The position numbers were made by a program, and so were the translations under genes. Below are positions 21,491-31,298 of a stretch of DNA of 64,000 nt, one piece after another. Location of the stretch: contig NC_092048.1 in the NCBI RefSeq assembly GCF_003086295.3, positions 72,706,841-72,770,840 on the forward strand. Direction: 5' to 3'. Under the pieces are notes generated by a model. The model was not told the origin of the DNA, ran no database searches, and worked only from the letters and a program-made list of their open reading frames with translations. Source of the DNA: Arachis hypogaea. Lineage: Eukaryota; Streptophyta; Magnoliopsida; Fabales; Fabaceae. The number at the start of each line of letters is the position of its first letter. Position 1 is the first letter of the stretch.

Positions 21491-22927
21491 ATGCGTTCAT
21501 TGCCTGATCCGAGTTTAGTCCAATTTGATCCTGAAATTGAAAGAACTCTTTCACATATTAGACGAACTTGACGTCGGTTAGCCTCCGAGGGTGGTGAAGT
21601 GGTTATTATCAACTCACCAATCTCATCTGAGAGCGAATCCAAACCACCATCTGAGAGCGAGACAAGCTCATTTACTACTGATCCAGTTGATTTGCGTGCA
21701 GGAAACATGGCAGCACCTAGGAGGATTACTCTCCAGGAGGCAGGAGCCCCAGATTTTACACTGTAGCCGTATCAAGTGCATCACCCAACTGCAGCTACAG
21801 ATTTTGAACAAAAAACCGCACTGATCAACTTGATGCCCAAGTTTCATGGCTTACCTGCTCAAGAGCCTATCAAGCACCTTAAGGATTTCCAGACAACCTG
21901 TTCTACTGTTAGGCATCATGGTGCAGATGAAACTTCTATTCTGTTAACCGCTTTCCCATTTTCTCTTAAGGGAAAGGCGAGGAAGTGGTACTACTCCCAA
22001 CCTGAAGCAACTGTTACCAACTGGGATACACTTAGAAGAGATTTTTTGGAAAAATACTTCCCAACTGAAGTCACAGATAGACTGAGAAAAGAGATCTCCT
22101 ACATTGTTCAAGGTGAATCAGTGACTCTCTTTGAATATTAGGAGCACTTCAACAATCTCCAGGACGCATGTCCCCAACACATGATTGGTAAACTAGTATT
22201 GATCAGCTACTTCACCCAAGGCATGAACCCCCAGGATAAAACTACACTGGAAGGTGCCAGCAATGGTTCTCTAAAAAAGTACAAAACTGCAGATGAAGCA
22301 TGGCAACTGATCAGCGACTTAGCTGAGTCCACTAGGAATCACAGACAGAGGTACAACCCCAAAGCTGTTGTAGAGATTTCCAATAGCAAAGAGACTACTG
22401 CTCTCACCCAGAGTATATGTGAAATGACCAACCTACTGAAGCAGATGCAGTTGAATCAACAACAAGCGCAACAAGCTCAACCTTCACCACAACAGAGCCA
22501 ACAGTTAGTTCTACAAAGAGTATGTAGGATCTGTGCTGATTATAGTCATTATACTGATGAATGCCCACAGCTCCAAGAAGACAACACTGTGGCAGCCACT
22601 CACAACTTCTATGACCGCCCGAATCAAGGATACAATCAACAAGGTGGCAACTACAACTAAGGTGGCAACAATAGCCATGGATGGCAGAACAATTCCAACC
22701 AAGGTTGGAGAGATAATTCTAACAATGGCTAAAGGGATAACTTTAACAGAGGAGGAAGAGACAATAATAGAAACCAGAGGTGGAATAATAATAACAACAA
22801 TCGACAGCAGAATCAGAACCAACCTTACAGAGCACCTCACCTAAGACAATCACAAGGACCCCAGCAACCCCAACAACAAGTTTCTCAGAATGCTTACACT
22901 AATTCCTCATCAAATGATGAGATGCTC
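21491..22927 (+). pseudogene. Element D gag, 5' part
   Basis: Gag is the capsid/nucleocapsid protein. It reads in one frame from an ATG at 21491 (MRSLPDPSLVQFD), with stops at 21569, 21764, 22139, 22658 and 22730. Capsid-type motifs are FPFSLKGKARKWYY and DFLEKYFPTE. A zinc knuckle CRICADYSHYTDEC fits CX2CX4HX4C exactly and is followed by an Asn/Gln/Gly-rich tail. E1 inserted at 22928; the same product resumes at 32991. It is close to the gag of element F. Confidence 0.9.
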
Positions 22928-24660
22928 TGATGAGCGGATAATTTATACGCTTTTTGGCATTGTTTTTAGTATGTTTTTAGTAGGATCTAGTTACTTTTAG
23001 GGATGTTTTCATTAGTTTTTATGTTAAATTCACATTTTTGGACTTTACTATGAGTTTGTGTATTTTTCTGTGATTTCAAGTATTTTCTGGCTGAAATTGA
23101 GGGACTTGAGCAGAAATCAGATTCAGAGGTTGAAGAAGGACTGCTGATGCTGTTGGATTCTGACCTCCCTGCACTCAAAATGGATTTTCTGGAGCTACAG
23201 AACTCGAAATGGCGCGCTTCCAATTGCGTTGGAAAGTAGACATCTAGGGCTTTCCAGAAATATATAATAATCCATACTTTGGCCAAGAATAGACGATGTA
23301 AACTGGCGTTCAACGCCAGCTTTCTGCCCAAAACTGGCGTCCAGCGCCAGAAAAGGATCCAAAACCAGAGTTGAACGCCAGAAATGGATCAAAACATGGC
23401 GTTCAACTCCAGAAATGGCCTCTGCACGTGCAACACTTAAAGCTCAGCCCAAGCACACACCAAGTGGGCCCCGGAAGTGAATTTATGCATCAATTACTTA
23501 CTCATGTAAACCCTAGTGACTAGTTTATTATAAATAGGACCTTTTACTATTGTATTAGACATCTTTGAACGCATTGTTCTTAGACCATGGGAGCTGGCCA
23601 CACGGCCATGCCTGGACCTTCACTTATGTATTTTCAAACGGTAGAGTTTCTGCACTCCATAGATTAAGGTGTGGAGCTCTGCTGTTCCTCAAAGATTAAT
23701 GCAAAGTACTACTGTTTTCTATTCAATTCATCTTATTTCGCTTCTAAGATATCCATTCACACCCAAGAACGTGATGAAGGTGATGATTATGTGACGCTCA
23801 TCACCATTCTCCCCTATGAACACGTGCCTGACAAACACTTCCGTTCTACATGCAATAAGCTAGAATGAGTATCTCTTAGATCTCCTAATCAGAATCTTCG
23901 TGGTGTAAGCTAGAATGATGGCAGCATTCAAGAGAATCCGAAAAGTCTAAATCTTATCTGTGGTATTCCGAGTAGGATTCGATGATTGAATGACTGTGAC
24001 GATCTTCAAACTCGCGATTGTGGGGCGTTAGTGACAGACGCAAAAGAATCAATGGATTCTATTCCGACATGATCGAGAACCGACAGATGAATAGCCATGC
24101 TGTGACAGAGCATGTTAGCATATTATTCACTGAGAGGATAGGATGCAACCATTGACAAGGGTGATGCCTCCAGACGATTAGCCGTGCCGTGACAGGGCAT
24201 TGGATCATTTTCCCGAGAGATGACCGAAAGTAGCCATTGACAATGGGATGCATTACACAAAGCCAGCCATGGAAAGGAGTAAGACTGATTGGATGAAGAT
24301 AGCAGGAAAGCAGAGGTTCAGAAGAACGAAAGCATCTCCATACGCTTATCTGAAACTCTCACCAATGATTTACATAAGTATTTCTATCCTTATTTTATTA
24401 TCTATTTTCGAAAACCCAATCACCATTTTATATCTGCCTGACTGAGATTTACAAGGTGACCATAGCTTGCTTCATACCAACAATCTCCGTGGGATTCGAC
24501 CCTTACTCACGTAAGGTATTACTTGGACGACCCAATGCACTTGCTGGTTAGTTGTATCGAAGTTGTGACAAATTATGAATGTGTAATCACGATTACGCGT
24601 ACCAAGTTGCTCACGTTGCCAGTGATTGTTTGAGCCTAGACATCACAATTTCGTGCACCA
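22928..24660 (+). repeat. E1 5' LTR
   Basis: 1,733 bp, TGATGAGCGG...GTGCACCA. GGCGTTCAACGCC-type palindromes lie at 23294-23400. A TGGAAAG/CTTTCCA stem-loop is at 23230-23256, a TATAAATAG box at 23529-23537, and a hairpin CCTTAC-TCAC-GTAAGG at 24501-24516. Confidence 0.95.
23529..23537 (+). promoter_or_regulatory. E1 LTR TATA box
   Basis: TATAAATAG lies 140 bp downstream of the palindrome cluster and is repeated at 31900-31908 in the 3' LTR. It is the likely promoter for the genomic RNA. Confidence 0.65.
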
Positions 24661-24666
24661 AGTTTT

Positions 24667-24684
24667 TGGCGCCGTTGCCGGGGA
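24667..24684 (+). promoter_or_regulatory. E1 primer-binding site
   Basis: TGGCGCCGTTGCCGGGGA is a perfect complement of the last 18 bases of plant tRNA-Asp including CCA. It lies 6 bases inside the 5' LTR. Confidence 0.93.
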
Positions 24685-26552
24685 TTGTTCGAGTTTGGAC
24701 AACTGACGGTTCATCTTGTTGCTCAGATTAGGTAATTTTTTTTTGTTTTGTTTTCAAAAAATTTTCAAAAATCTTTCAAAATTTTCTACTTTGTTTTCGA
24801 AAAAAAAAATATTTTCAAAAATATATTTTTCTTCAGAATTTTTAAGAATGAATTCTAGTGTTTCATGAAGCATATGAAGCCTGACTGGCTGTAAAGCCAT
24901 GTCTAAACTCTTTTGGACTGAGGCTTCCAAACCATCAGCATAGAAGCAAGTTACCTTGATAAGTAATGAGCAGTATATTCTCTGATGTTACATGCTAAAG
25001 CTTGGCTGGCTATTAAGCCATGCCTGACCCTTTGATTGGAGCTTTAGAGCATAAGATTCCTAGAATTCAATATTAAAAATTTTGGAATCCTTATTTTCTT
25101 TTTCAAAATGATTTTCGAAAAAAAAAATTAAAAGAAAATACAAAAAAATCATAAAATCATAAAAATCAAAAATATTTTTGTGTTTCTTGTTTGAGTCTTG
25201 AGTCAAATCATAAGTTTGGTGTCAATTGCATATTCATCTTGCATTTTTCGAAAATTTCATGCATTCATAGTGTTTTGTGTTGGTAAGTCTTCAAGTTGTT
25301 CTTGGTAAGTCTTCTTGTTTGATCTTGATGATTTTTTGTTTTGTGTTGTTTGGTATTTTTCATATGCATTTTTGAATTCTTAGTGTCTAAGCATTAAAGA
25401 ATTCTAAGTTTGGTGTCTTGCATGTTTTCTTTGCATTAAATTTTTTTTTCAAAAATGTGTTCTTGATGTTCATCATGATCTTCATAGTGTTCTTGGTGTT
25501 CATCTTGACATTCATAGCATTCTTGCATACATTCATTGTTTTGATCCATAACTTTCATGCATTGCATCATTTTTCTTGTTTTTCTCTCTCATCATAAAAA
25601 TTCAAAAATAAAAAAAATATCTTTCCTTTTTTCTCTCTCATAAATTCGAAAATTAGATTTGACTTTTTCAAAAATTTTTAAAATCTAGTTGTTTTCATGA
25701 GTCAAATCAAATTTTCAATTTGAAAATCTTATCTTTTTCAAAATCTTTTTCAAAAATCAAATCTTTTTCAAATATATTAGTTATTTTCGAAAATTCTAAA
25801 AATATTTTTCAAAAATCTTTTTCTTATCTTTATCACATAATTTTCGAAAATAACATCATCAATTAATGTTTTGACTCAAAAATTTCAAGTTTGTTACTTG
25901 CTTGTTAAGAAAGATTCAAACTTTAAGTTCTAGAATCATATCTTGTGATTTCTTGTGAATCAAGTCATTAATTGTGATTTTAAAAAAATCAAATCTTTTT
26001 CAAAAAAAAATAATTTCAATTATATCTTTTCAAAAATATCTTCTAATCTTATCTTTTTCAAAAATTTGATTTCAAAATATCTTTTCTAACTTCTTATCTT
26101 ATCTTTTTCAAAAATTGATTTTCAAAATTTGTTTCAACTAACTAACTAACTTGTTGTTTGTTTCTTATCTTTTTCAAAACCACCTAACTAACTCTCTCTC
26201 TATTTTCGAAAATATCTCCCCTCTTTTTCAAAATTTCTTTTTAATTAAACTAATTATTTTATTTTTTATTTGAATTTTCGAAAAACCACTAACCTTTTTC
26301 AAAAACCATTTTCGAAAATCACCAACTCTTTTTCAAAAATAATTTTCGAAAATTCTCTCCCTCTCTCATCTCCTTCTATTTGTTTATTCATCTACTAACA
26401 CTTCTCTTCATCTCACATCTCTGCTCTCCTCACAAATGTGTTTCTTTCCTTACATTACACCCCTATTCCTTTTCTTCTTCTACTAACAATAAGGAACCTC
26501 TTTACTGTGACATAGAGGATTCCTCTTCTTTTCTTGTTTTCTTCTCTTTCTT
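24685..26552 (+). other. E1 untranslated leader
   Basis: A 1.87-kb leader with no supported gene. Two hairpins TGGCT-NNNN-AGCCA lie at 24886-24899 and 25007-25020 inside a degenerate direct repeat. Many TTTTCGAAAA palindromes and TTTTTCAAAA runs lie at about 24797-26350, and AAGTTTGGTGT at about 25209 and 25405. Leaders of LTR elements usually hold packaging and dimerisation signals; the hairpins are candidates. Confidence 0.7.
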
Positions 26553-28847
26553 ATGAGCAGGAACAAAGAAGAAGGCATTCTTGTTGAAGCTGATCCAGAA
26601 CCTGAAAGGACTCTGAAGAGAAAATTAAGAGAAGCTAAATTACAACAATCCAGAGACAACTTGATTGAAAATTTCGAACAAGTAAAGGAGATGGCAGCCG
26701 AACCCAAAAACAATGCAAGGAGAATGCTTGGTGACTTTACTGCACCAAATTCCAATTTACATGGAAGAAGCATCTCCATTCCTGCCATTGGAGCAAACAA
26801 CTTTGAGCTGAAATCTCAATTAGTTTCTCTGATGCAGCAAAACTGCAAGTTTCATGGACTTCCATCTGAAGATCCTTTTCAGTTCTTAACTGAATTCTTG
26901 CAGATATGTGATACTGTTAAGACTAATGGAGTAGATCCTGAAGTCTACAGGCTCATACTTTTCCCTTTTGCTGTAAGAGACAGAGCTAGACTCTGGTTGG
27001 ATTCTCAACCTAAGGATAGCCTGAACTCATGGGATAAGCTGGTCAAGGCTTTCTTAGCCAAGTTCTTTCCTCCTCAAAAGCTTAGTAAGATTAGAGTGGA
27101 CGTTCAGACCTTCAGACAGAAAGAAGGTGAATCCCTCTATGAAGCTTGGGAGAGATACAAAGGACTGACCAAAAAGTGTCCTACTGACATGCTTTCAGAA
27201 TGGACCATCCTGGATATCTTCTATGATGGTCTGTCTGACTTAGCTAAAATGTCATTGGATACTTCTGTAGGTGGATCCATTCACCTAAAGAAAACGCCTA
27301 CAGAAGCTCAAGAACTCATTGACATGGTTGCTAACAACCAGTTCATGTACACTTCTGAGAGGAATCCTGTGAATAATGGGACGCCTATAAAGATGGGAGT
27401 TCTTGAAATTGATATTCTGAATGCCATATTGGCTCAGAACAAAATATTGACTCAGCAAGTCAATATGATTTTTCAGAGTCTGAATGGAATGCAAGCTGCA
27501 TCCAACAGTACTCAAGAGGCATCTTCTGAAGAAGAAGCTTATGATCCTGAGAACCCTGCAATAGCAGAGGTAAATTATTTAGGTGAACCTTATGGAAACA
27601 CCTATAACTCATCATGGAGAAATCATCCAAATTTCTCATGGAAGGATCAAAAGCCTCAACAAGGCTTTAATAATGGTGGAAGAAACAGGTTTAGCAATAG
27701 CAAGCCTTTTCCATCATCAACTCAGCAACAGACAGAGAACTCTGAACAAAATACTTCTAATTTAGCAAACTTAGTCTCTGATCTGTCCAAGGCCACTGTA
27801 AGTTTCATGAATGAAACAAGGTCTTTCATTAGAAATTTGGAAGCACAAGTGGGCCAGCTGAGTAAAAGGATCACTGAAATCCCTCCTAGTACTCTCCCAA
27901 GCAATACAGAAGAGAATCCAAAAGGAGAGTGCAAGGCCATTGACATAAGCACCATGGCCGAACCTGTAAGGGAAGGAGAGGACGTGAATCCCAAGGAGGA
28001 AGGCCTCCTGGGACGTCCAGTGATCAATAAGGAGCTTCCCTCTGAGGAATCAAAGGAATCTGAGGCTCATCTAGAGACCATAGAGATTTCATTAAACCTC
28101 CTTATGCCATTCATGAGCTCTGATGAATATTCCTCTTCTGAAGAGAATGAGGATGTTACTGAAGAGCAAACTGCCAAGTTTCTTGGTGCAATCATGAAGC
28201 TGAATGCCAAATTATTTGGCATTGATACTTGGGAAGTTGAACCTCCCTTGTTCATCAATGAACTAAGTGATCTGGATCAACTGACATTGCCTCAGAAGAG
28301 ACAGGATCCTGGAAAGTTCATAATACCTTGTACCATAGGCACCATGATCTTTAAGGCTCTGTGTGACCTTGGTTCAGGAATAAACCTCATGCCCCTCTCT
28401 ATAATGGAGAAACTGGGAATCTATGAGGTGCAAGCTGCTAAAATCTCCTTAGAGATGGCAGACAGCTCAAGAAAACAGGCTTATGGACAAGTAGAGAATG
28501 TATTAGTAAAGGTTGAGGGCCTTTACATACCTACTGATTTCATAGTCCTGGATACTGGAAAGGAAGAGGATGAATCCATCATCCTAGGAAGACCTTTCCT
28601 AGCCACAGCAAGAGCTGTGATTGATGTGGACAGAGGAGAATTGATCCTTCAAATGAATGAGGACAACCTTGTGTTTACAACTCAAGGATCTCTCTCTGCC
28701 TCCATGGAGAGGAAGCACAAAAAGCTTCTCTCAAAGCAGAGTCAACCAAAGCCCCCACAGTCAAACTCTAAGTTTGGTGTTGAACTCCCATATCCAAACT
28801 CTAAGTTTGGTGTTGGGGAGTTTCAACAATGCTCTGAACATCTGTGA
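26553..28847 (+). CDS. E1 gag-protease polyprotein (intact ORF)
   Basis: A single open frame of 764 residues with no pol domains. The ATG at 26553 opens MSRNKEEGILVEADPEPERT and is the first ATG of the frame. The gag core is at about residues 83-270 (LILFPFAVRDRARLWL near 134-149, KFFPPQKL near 170, GESLYEAWERYKGL near 192). A disordered, Ser/Asn-rich linker follows with WRNHPNFSW. The aspartic protease is at about 575-700, with LCDLGSGINLMPLS near 600 and ILGRPFLATARAVIDV near 676. There is no CX2CX4HX4C zinc knuckle, unlike the gags of D and F. The last residues include SKFGV twice, encoded by the AAGTTTGGTGT motif. An intact frame and low LTR divergence suggest it was functional recently. 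It would assemble particles while relying on RT and IN in trans. Confidence 0.92.
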   Translation: MSRNKEEGILVEADPEPERTLKRKLREAKLQQSRDNLIENFEQVKEMAAEPKNNARRMLGDFTAPNSNLHGRSISIPAIGANNFELKSQLVSLMQQNCKFHGLPSEDPFQFLTEFLQICDTVKTNGVDPEVYRLILFPFAVRDRARLWLDSQPKDSLNSWDKLVKAFLAKFFPPQKLSKIRVDVQTFRQKEGESLYEAWERYKGLTKKCPTDMLSEWTILDIFYDGLSDLAKMSLDTSVGGSIHLKKTPTEAQELIDMVANNQFMYTSERNPVNNGTPIKMGVLEIDILNAILAQNKILTQQVNMIFQSLNGMQAASNSTQEASSEEEAYDPENPAIAEVNYLGEPYGNTYNSSWRNHPNFSWKDQKPQQGFNNGGRNRFSNSKPFPSSTQQQTENSEQNTSNLANLVSDLSKATVSFMNETRSFIRNLEAQVGQLSKRITEIPPSTLPSNTEENPKGECKAIDISTMAEPVREGEDVNPKEEGLLGRPVINKELPSEESKESEAHLETIEISLNLLMPFMSSDEYSSSEENEDVTEEQTAKFLGAIMKLNAKLFGIDTWEVEPPLFINELSDLDQLTLPQKRQDPGKFIIPCTIGTMIFKALCDLGSGINLMPLSIMEKLGIYEVQAAKISLEMADSSRKQAYGQVENVLVKVEGLYIPTDFIVLDTGKEEDESIILGRPFLATARAVIDVDRGELILQMNEDNLVFTTQGSLSASMERKHKKLLSKQSQPKPPQSNSKFGVELPYPNSKFGVGEFQQCSEHL

Positions 28848-28865
28848 GGCTCCATGAGAGCCCAC

Positions 28866-28912
28866 TGTCAAGCTATTGACATTAAAGAAGCGCTTGTTGG
28901 GAGGCAACCCAA
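28866..28912 (+). promoter_or_regulatory. Tandem post-gag hairpins of E1
   Basis: Hairpin 1 has arms TGTCAA/TTGACA around GCTA (28866-28881). Hairpin 2 has arms TTGGG/CCCAA around AGGCAA (28897-28912). The pair starts 18 bases after the gag stop. Confidence 0.65.
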
Positions 28913-29051
28913 TGTTTATTTATCTAACTATATTTTTCTTAGTTATATGTCTTTATAGGTTCATGATCATGTGGAGTCACAAAATAAACATAAAAATTGA
29001 AAATGGAATCAAAAACAGCAGAAGAAAAATCACACCCTGGAGGAGCATCTG

Positions 29052-29222
29052 TATGGCGTTCAGCGCCAGAACAGAGCATGATTCTGGCGCTGAACGCCCA
29101 AAATGGGCAGGAACTGGCGCTGAACGCCCAGAACAAGCATGGTTCTGGCGTTCAACTCCAGAAATGGCAACAAATGGGCGTTGAACGCTCAAAATGGGCA
29201 CCAACCTGGCGCTGAACGCCCA
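29052..29222 (+). repeat. GGCGCTGAACGCC palindrome cluster before the E1 env-like remnant
   Basis: At least seven partial or complete units resembling CTGGCGCTGAACGCCCAG occur, spaced about 20-30 bases. They are the same type as in this element's LTR (23294-23400) although outside the LTR. Confidence 0.85.
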
Positions 29223-29608
29223 GAGTTGTGTGCAAAGGCATTTTTACATGCCTAATGGGTGCAGGGATGTAAATCCTTGAACACCTCAGAATCTGTGGAC
29301 CCCACAAGATCCACTCAGGATCTGTGGATCCCACAGGATCAACTCAGGATCTGTGGACCCCACAGGATCCGCACCTACCTCCACTCACTTCTTCTCACCA
29401 CTCTCTTTCACACAACCCCATAAACACTCTTCCCCAAAACCCTTCACCAATCACCTCAATCTCTCTTCCCCATCACCTCTTCACCACTCACATCCATCCA
29501 CTCTTCCCCATAAACCTACCTCATAAACCCCACCTACCTTCAAAATTCAAAACCAATTCCCCACCCAAATCCACCCATATGGCCGAATCATTTCCCCCCT
29601 CCCTTCCC

Positions 29609-29617
29609 TATATAAAG
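29609..29617 (+). promoter_or_regulatory. Possible internal TATA box of E1
   Basis: TATATAAAG follows a C/T-rich run and lies 110 bases upstream of the env-like ATG at 29728. Confidence 0.45.
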
Positions 29618-29727
29618 CCCTCCATTCTTCTTCTTCTATTATTCTTTCTTCTTTTGCTCGAGGACAAGCAACATTCTAAGTTTGGTGTGGTAAAAGCATA
29701 GCTTTTTTTGGTTTTCCATAACCATTA

Positions 29728-30154
29728 ATGGCACCTAAGGCCAGAGAAACCTCAAAGAGGAAAGAGAAGGCAAGTGCTTTCACCTCTGAGCCATGAGAGA
29801 TGGAAAGATTCATCTCTAAAGCCCATCACTAAGAAAAGGATGGAGCAAACAAGAGAGCCCACTCATGGAGCTCAAGAAACATATGAGGAAGCTCACCATC
29901 AAGAGATCCCTGAGATACCTCAAAGGATGCACCTTCCTCCACAGAACTTTTGGGAGCAAACCAACACCTCCCTAGAAGAATTAAGTTCCAATATAGGACA
30001 ACTAAGGGTGGAACATCAAGAGCACTCCATCATGCTTCATGAAATAAGAGAAGATCAAAAAGCAATGAGGGAGGAGCAACAAAGACAAGGAAGAGACATA
30101 GAAGAGCTCAAGGACATCATTGGTTCCTCAGGAAGGAAACGCCACCATCACTAA
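29728..30154 (+). pseudogene. E1 env-like ORF remnant (core deleted, frameshifted)
   Basis: It opens MAPKARETSKRKEKASAF at 29728, matching the N-terminus of the minus-strand copy at 56556. It shifts frame near 29774 and continues open to 30154. The rest is a hydrophilic coiled-coil tail (REDQKAMREEQQRQGRDIEE) ending RKRHHH, like the C-terminus of longer env-like proteins. The conserved core (EFYAN..., FSP...) is missing. It is an internally deleted copy; whether any product is made is unknown. Confidence 0.65.
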
Positions 30155-31298
30155 GGTGGATTCATTCCTTGTTCTTATTTCTTCTGTTTTTCGTTTTCTA
30201 TGTTATGTGCTTATCTGTGTTTGTGTCTTCATTACATGATCATTAGTAGTTAGTAACTTTGTCTTAAAGTTATGAATGTCCTATGAATCCATCACCTCTC
30301 TTAAATGAAAAATGTTTTAATTCAAAAGAACAAGAAGTACATGAGTTTCGAATTTATCCTTGAACTTAGTTTAATTATATTGATGTGGTGACAATGGTTC
30401 TTGTCTTCTGAATGAATGCTTGAACAGTGCATATGTCTTTTGAAGTTGTTGTTTAAGAATGTTAAATATGTTGGCCCTTGAAAGAATGATGACTAGGAGA
30501 CATGTTATTTGATAATCTAAAAAATCATAAAAATGATTCTTGAAGCAAGAAAAAGCAGCAAAGAACAAAGCTTGCAGAAAAAAAAAGGGGCGAAAAAAAA
30601 ATTAGAAAGAAAAAGAAAAAACAAGCAGAAAAAGCCAAAGCTCTTAAAACCAAGAGGCAAGAGCAAAAAGCCAATAACCCTTAAAACCAAAAGGCAAGGG
30701 AAAATAAAAAGGATCCCAAGGCTTTGAGCATCAGGGGATAGGAGGGCCTAAAGGAATAAAATCCTGGTCTAAGCGGCTAAACCAAGCTGTCCCTAACCAT
30801 GTGCTTGTGACGTGTAGGTGTCAAGTGAAAACTTGAGACTGAGCGGTTAAAGTCAAGGTCCAAAGCAAAAGAAGAGTGTGCTTAAGAACCCTGGACACCT
30901 CTAATTGGGGACTTTAGCAAAGCTGAGTCACAATCTGAAAAGGTTCACCCAATTATGTGTCTGTGGCATTTATGTATCCGGTGGTGATACTGGAAAACAA
31001 AGTGCTTAGGGCCACGGCCAAGACTCATAAAGAAGCTGTGTTCAAGAATCATCATACTGAACTAGGAGAATCAATAACACTATCTGAACTCTGAGTTCCT
31101 ATAGATGCCAATCATTCTGAACTTCAATGGATAAAGTGAGATGCCAAAACTATTCAAGAGGCAAAAAGCTATAAGTCCCGCTCATATGATTGAAGCTCTG
31201 TTTCATTGATAGTTTGGAATTTATAGTATATTCTCTTCTTTTTATCCTACTTGATTTTCAGTTGCTTGGGGACAAGCAACAATTTAAGTTTGGTGTTG
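30155..31298 (+). other. E1 noncoding tail and PPT region
   Basis: No gene is seen. An A-rich purine tract lies at about 30545-30715. A perfect hairpin with arms GTTGCTTG/CAAGCAAC around GGGA is at 31261-31280, followed by TTTAAGTTTGGTGTTG up to the LTR start. Confidence 0.7.

Larger units (their letters stand above)
28913..29727 (+). other. E1 spacer with palindromes and possible internal promoter
   Basis: No gene is supported. Contents in order: a palindrome cluster (29052-29222); three short repeats of a GGATCTGTGGACCCCACA-type motif (about 29280-29370); a pyrimidine/C-rich stretch; TATATAAAG at 29609-29617; a TTGCTCG-AGGA-CAAGCAA hairpin with one mismatch at 29654-29671; and TCTAAGTTTGGTGTGG at about 29675. 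The env-like remnant starts at 29728. Confidence 0.65.
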
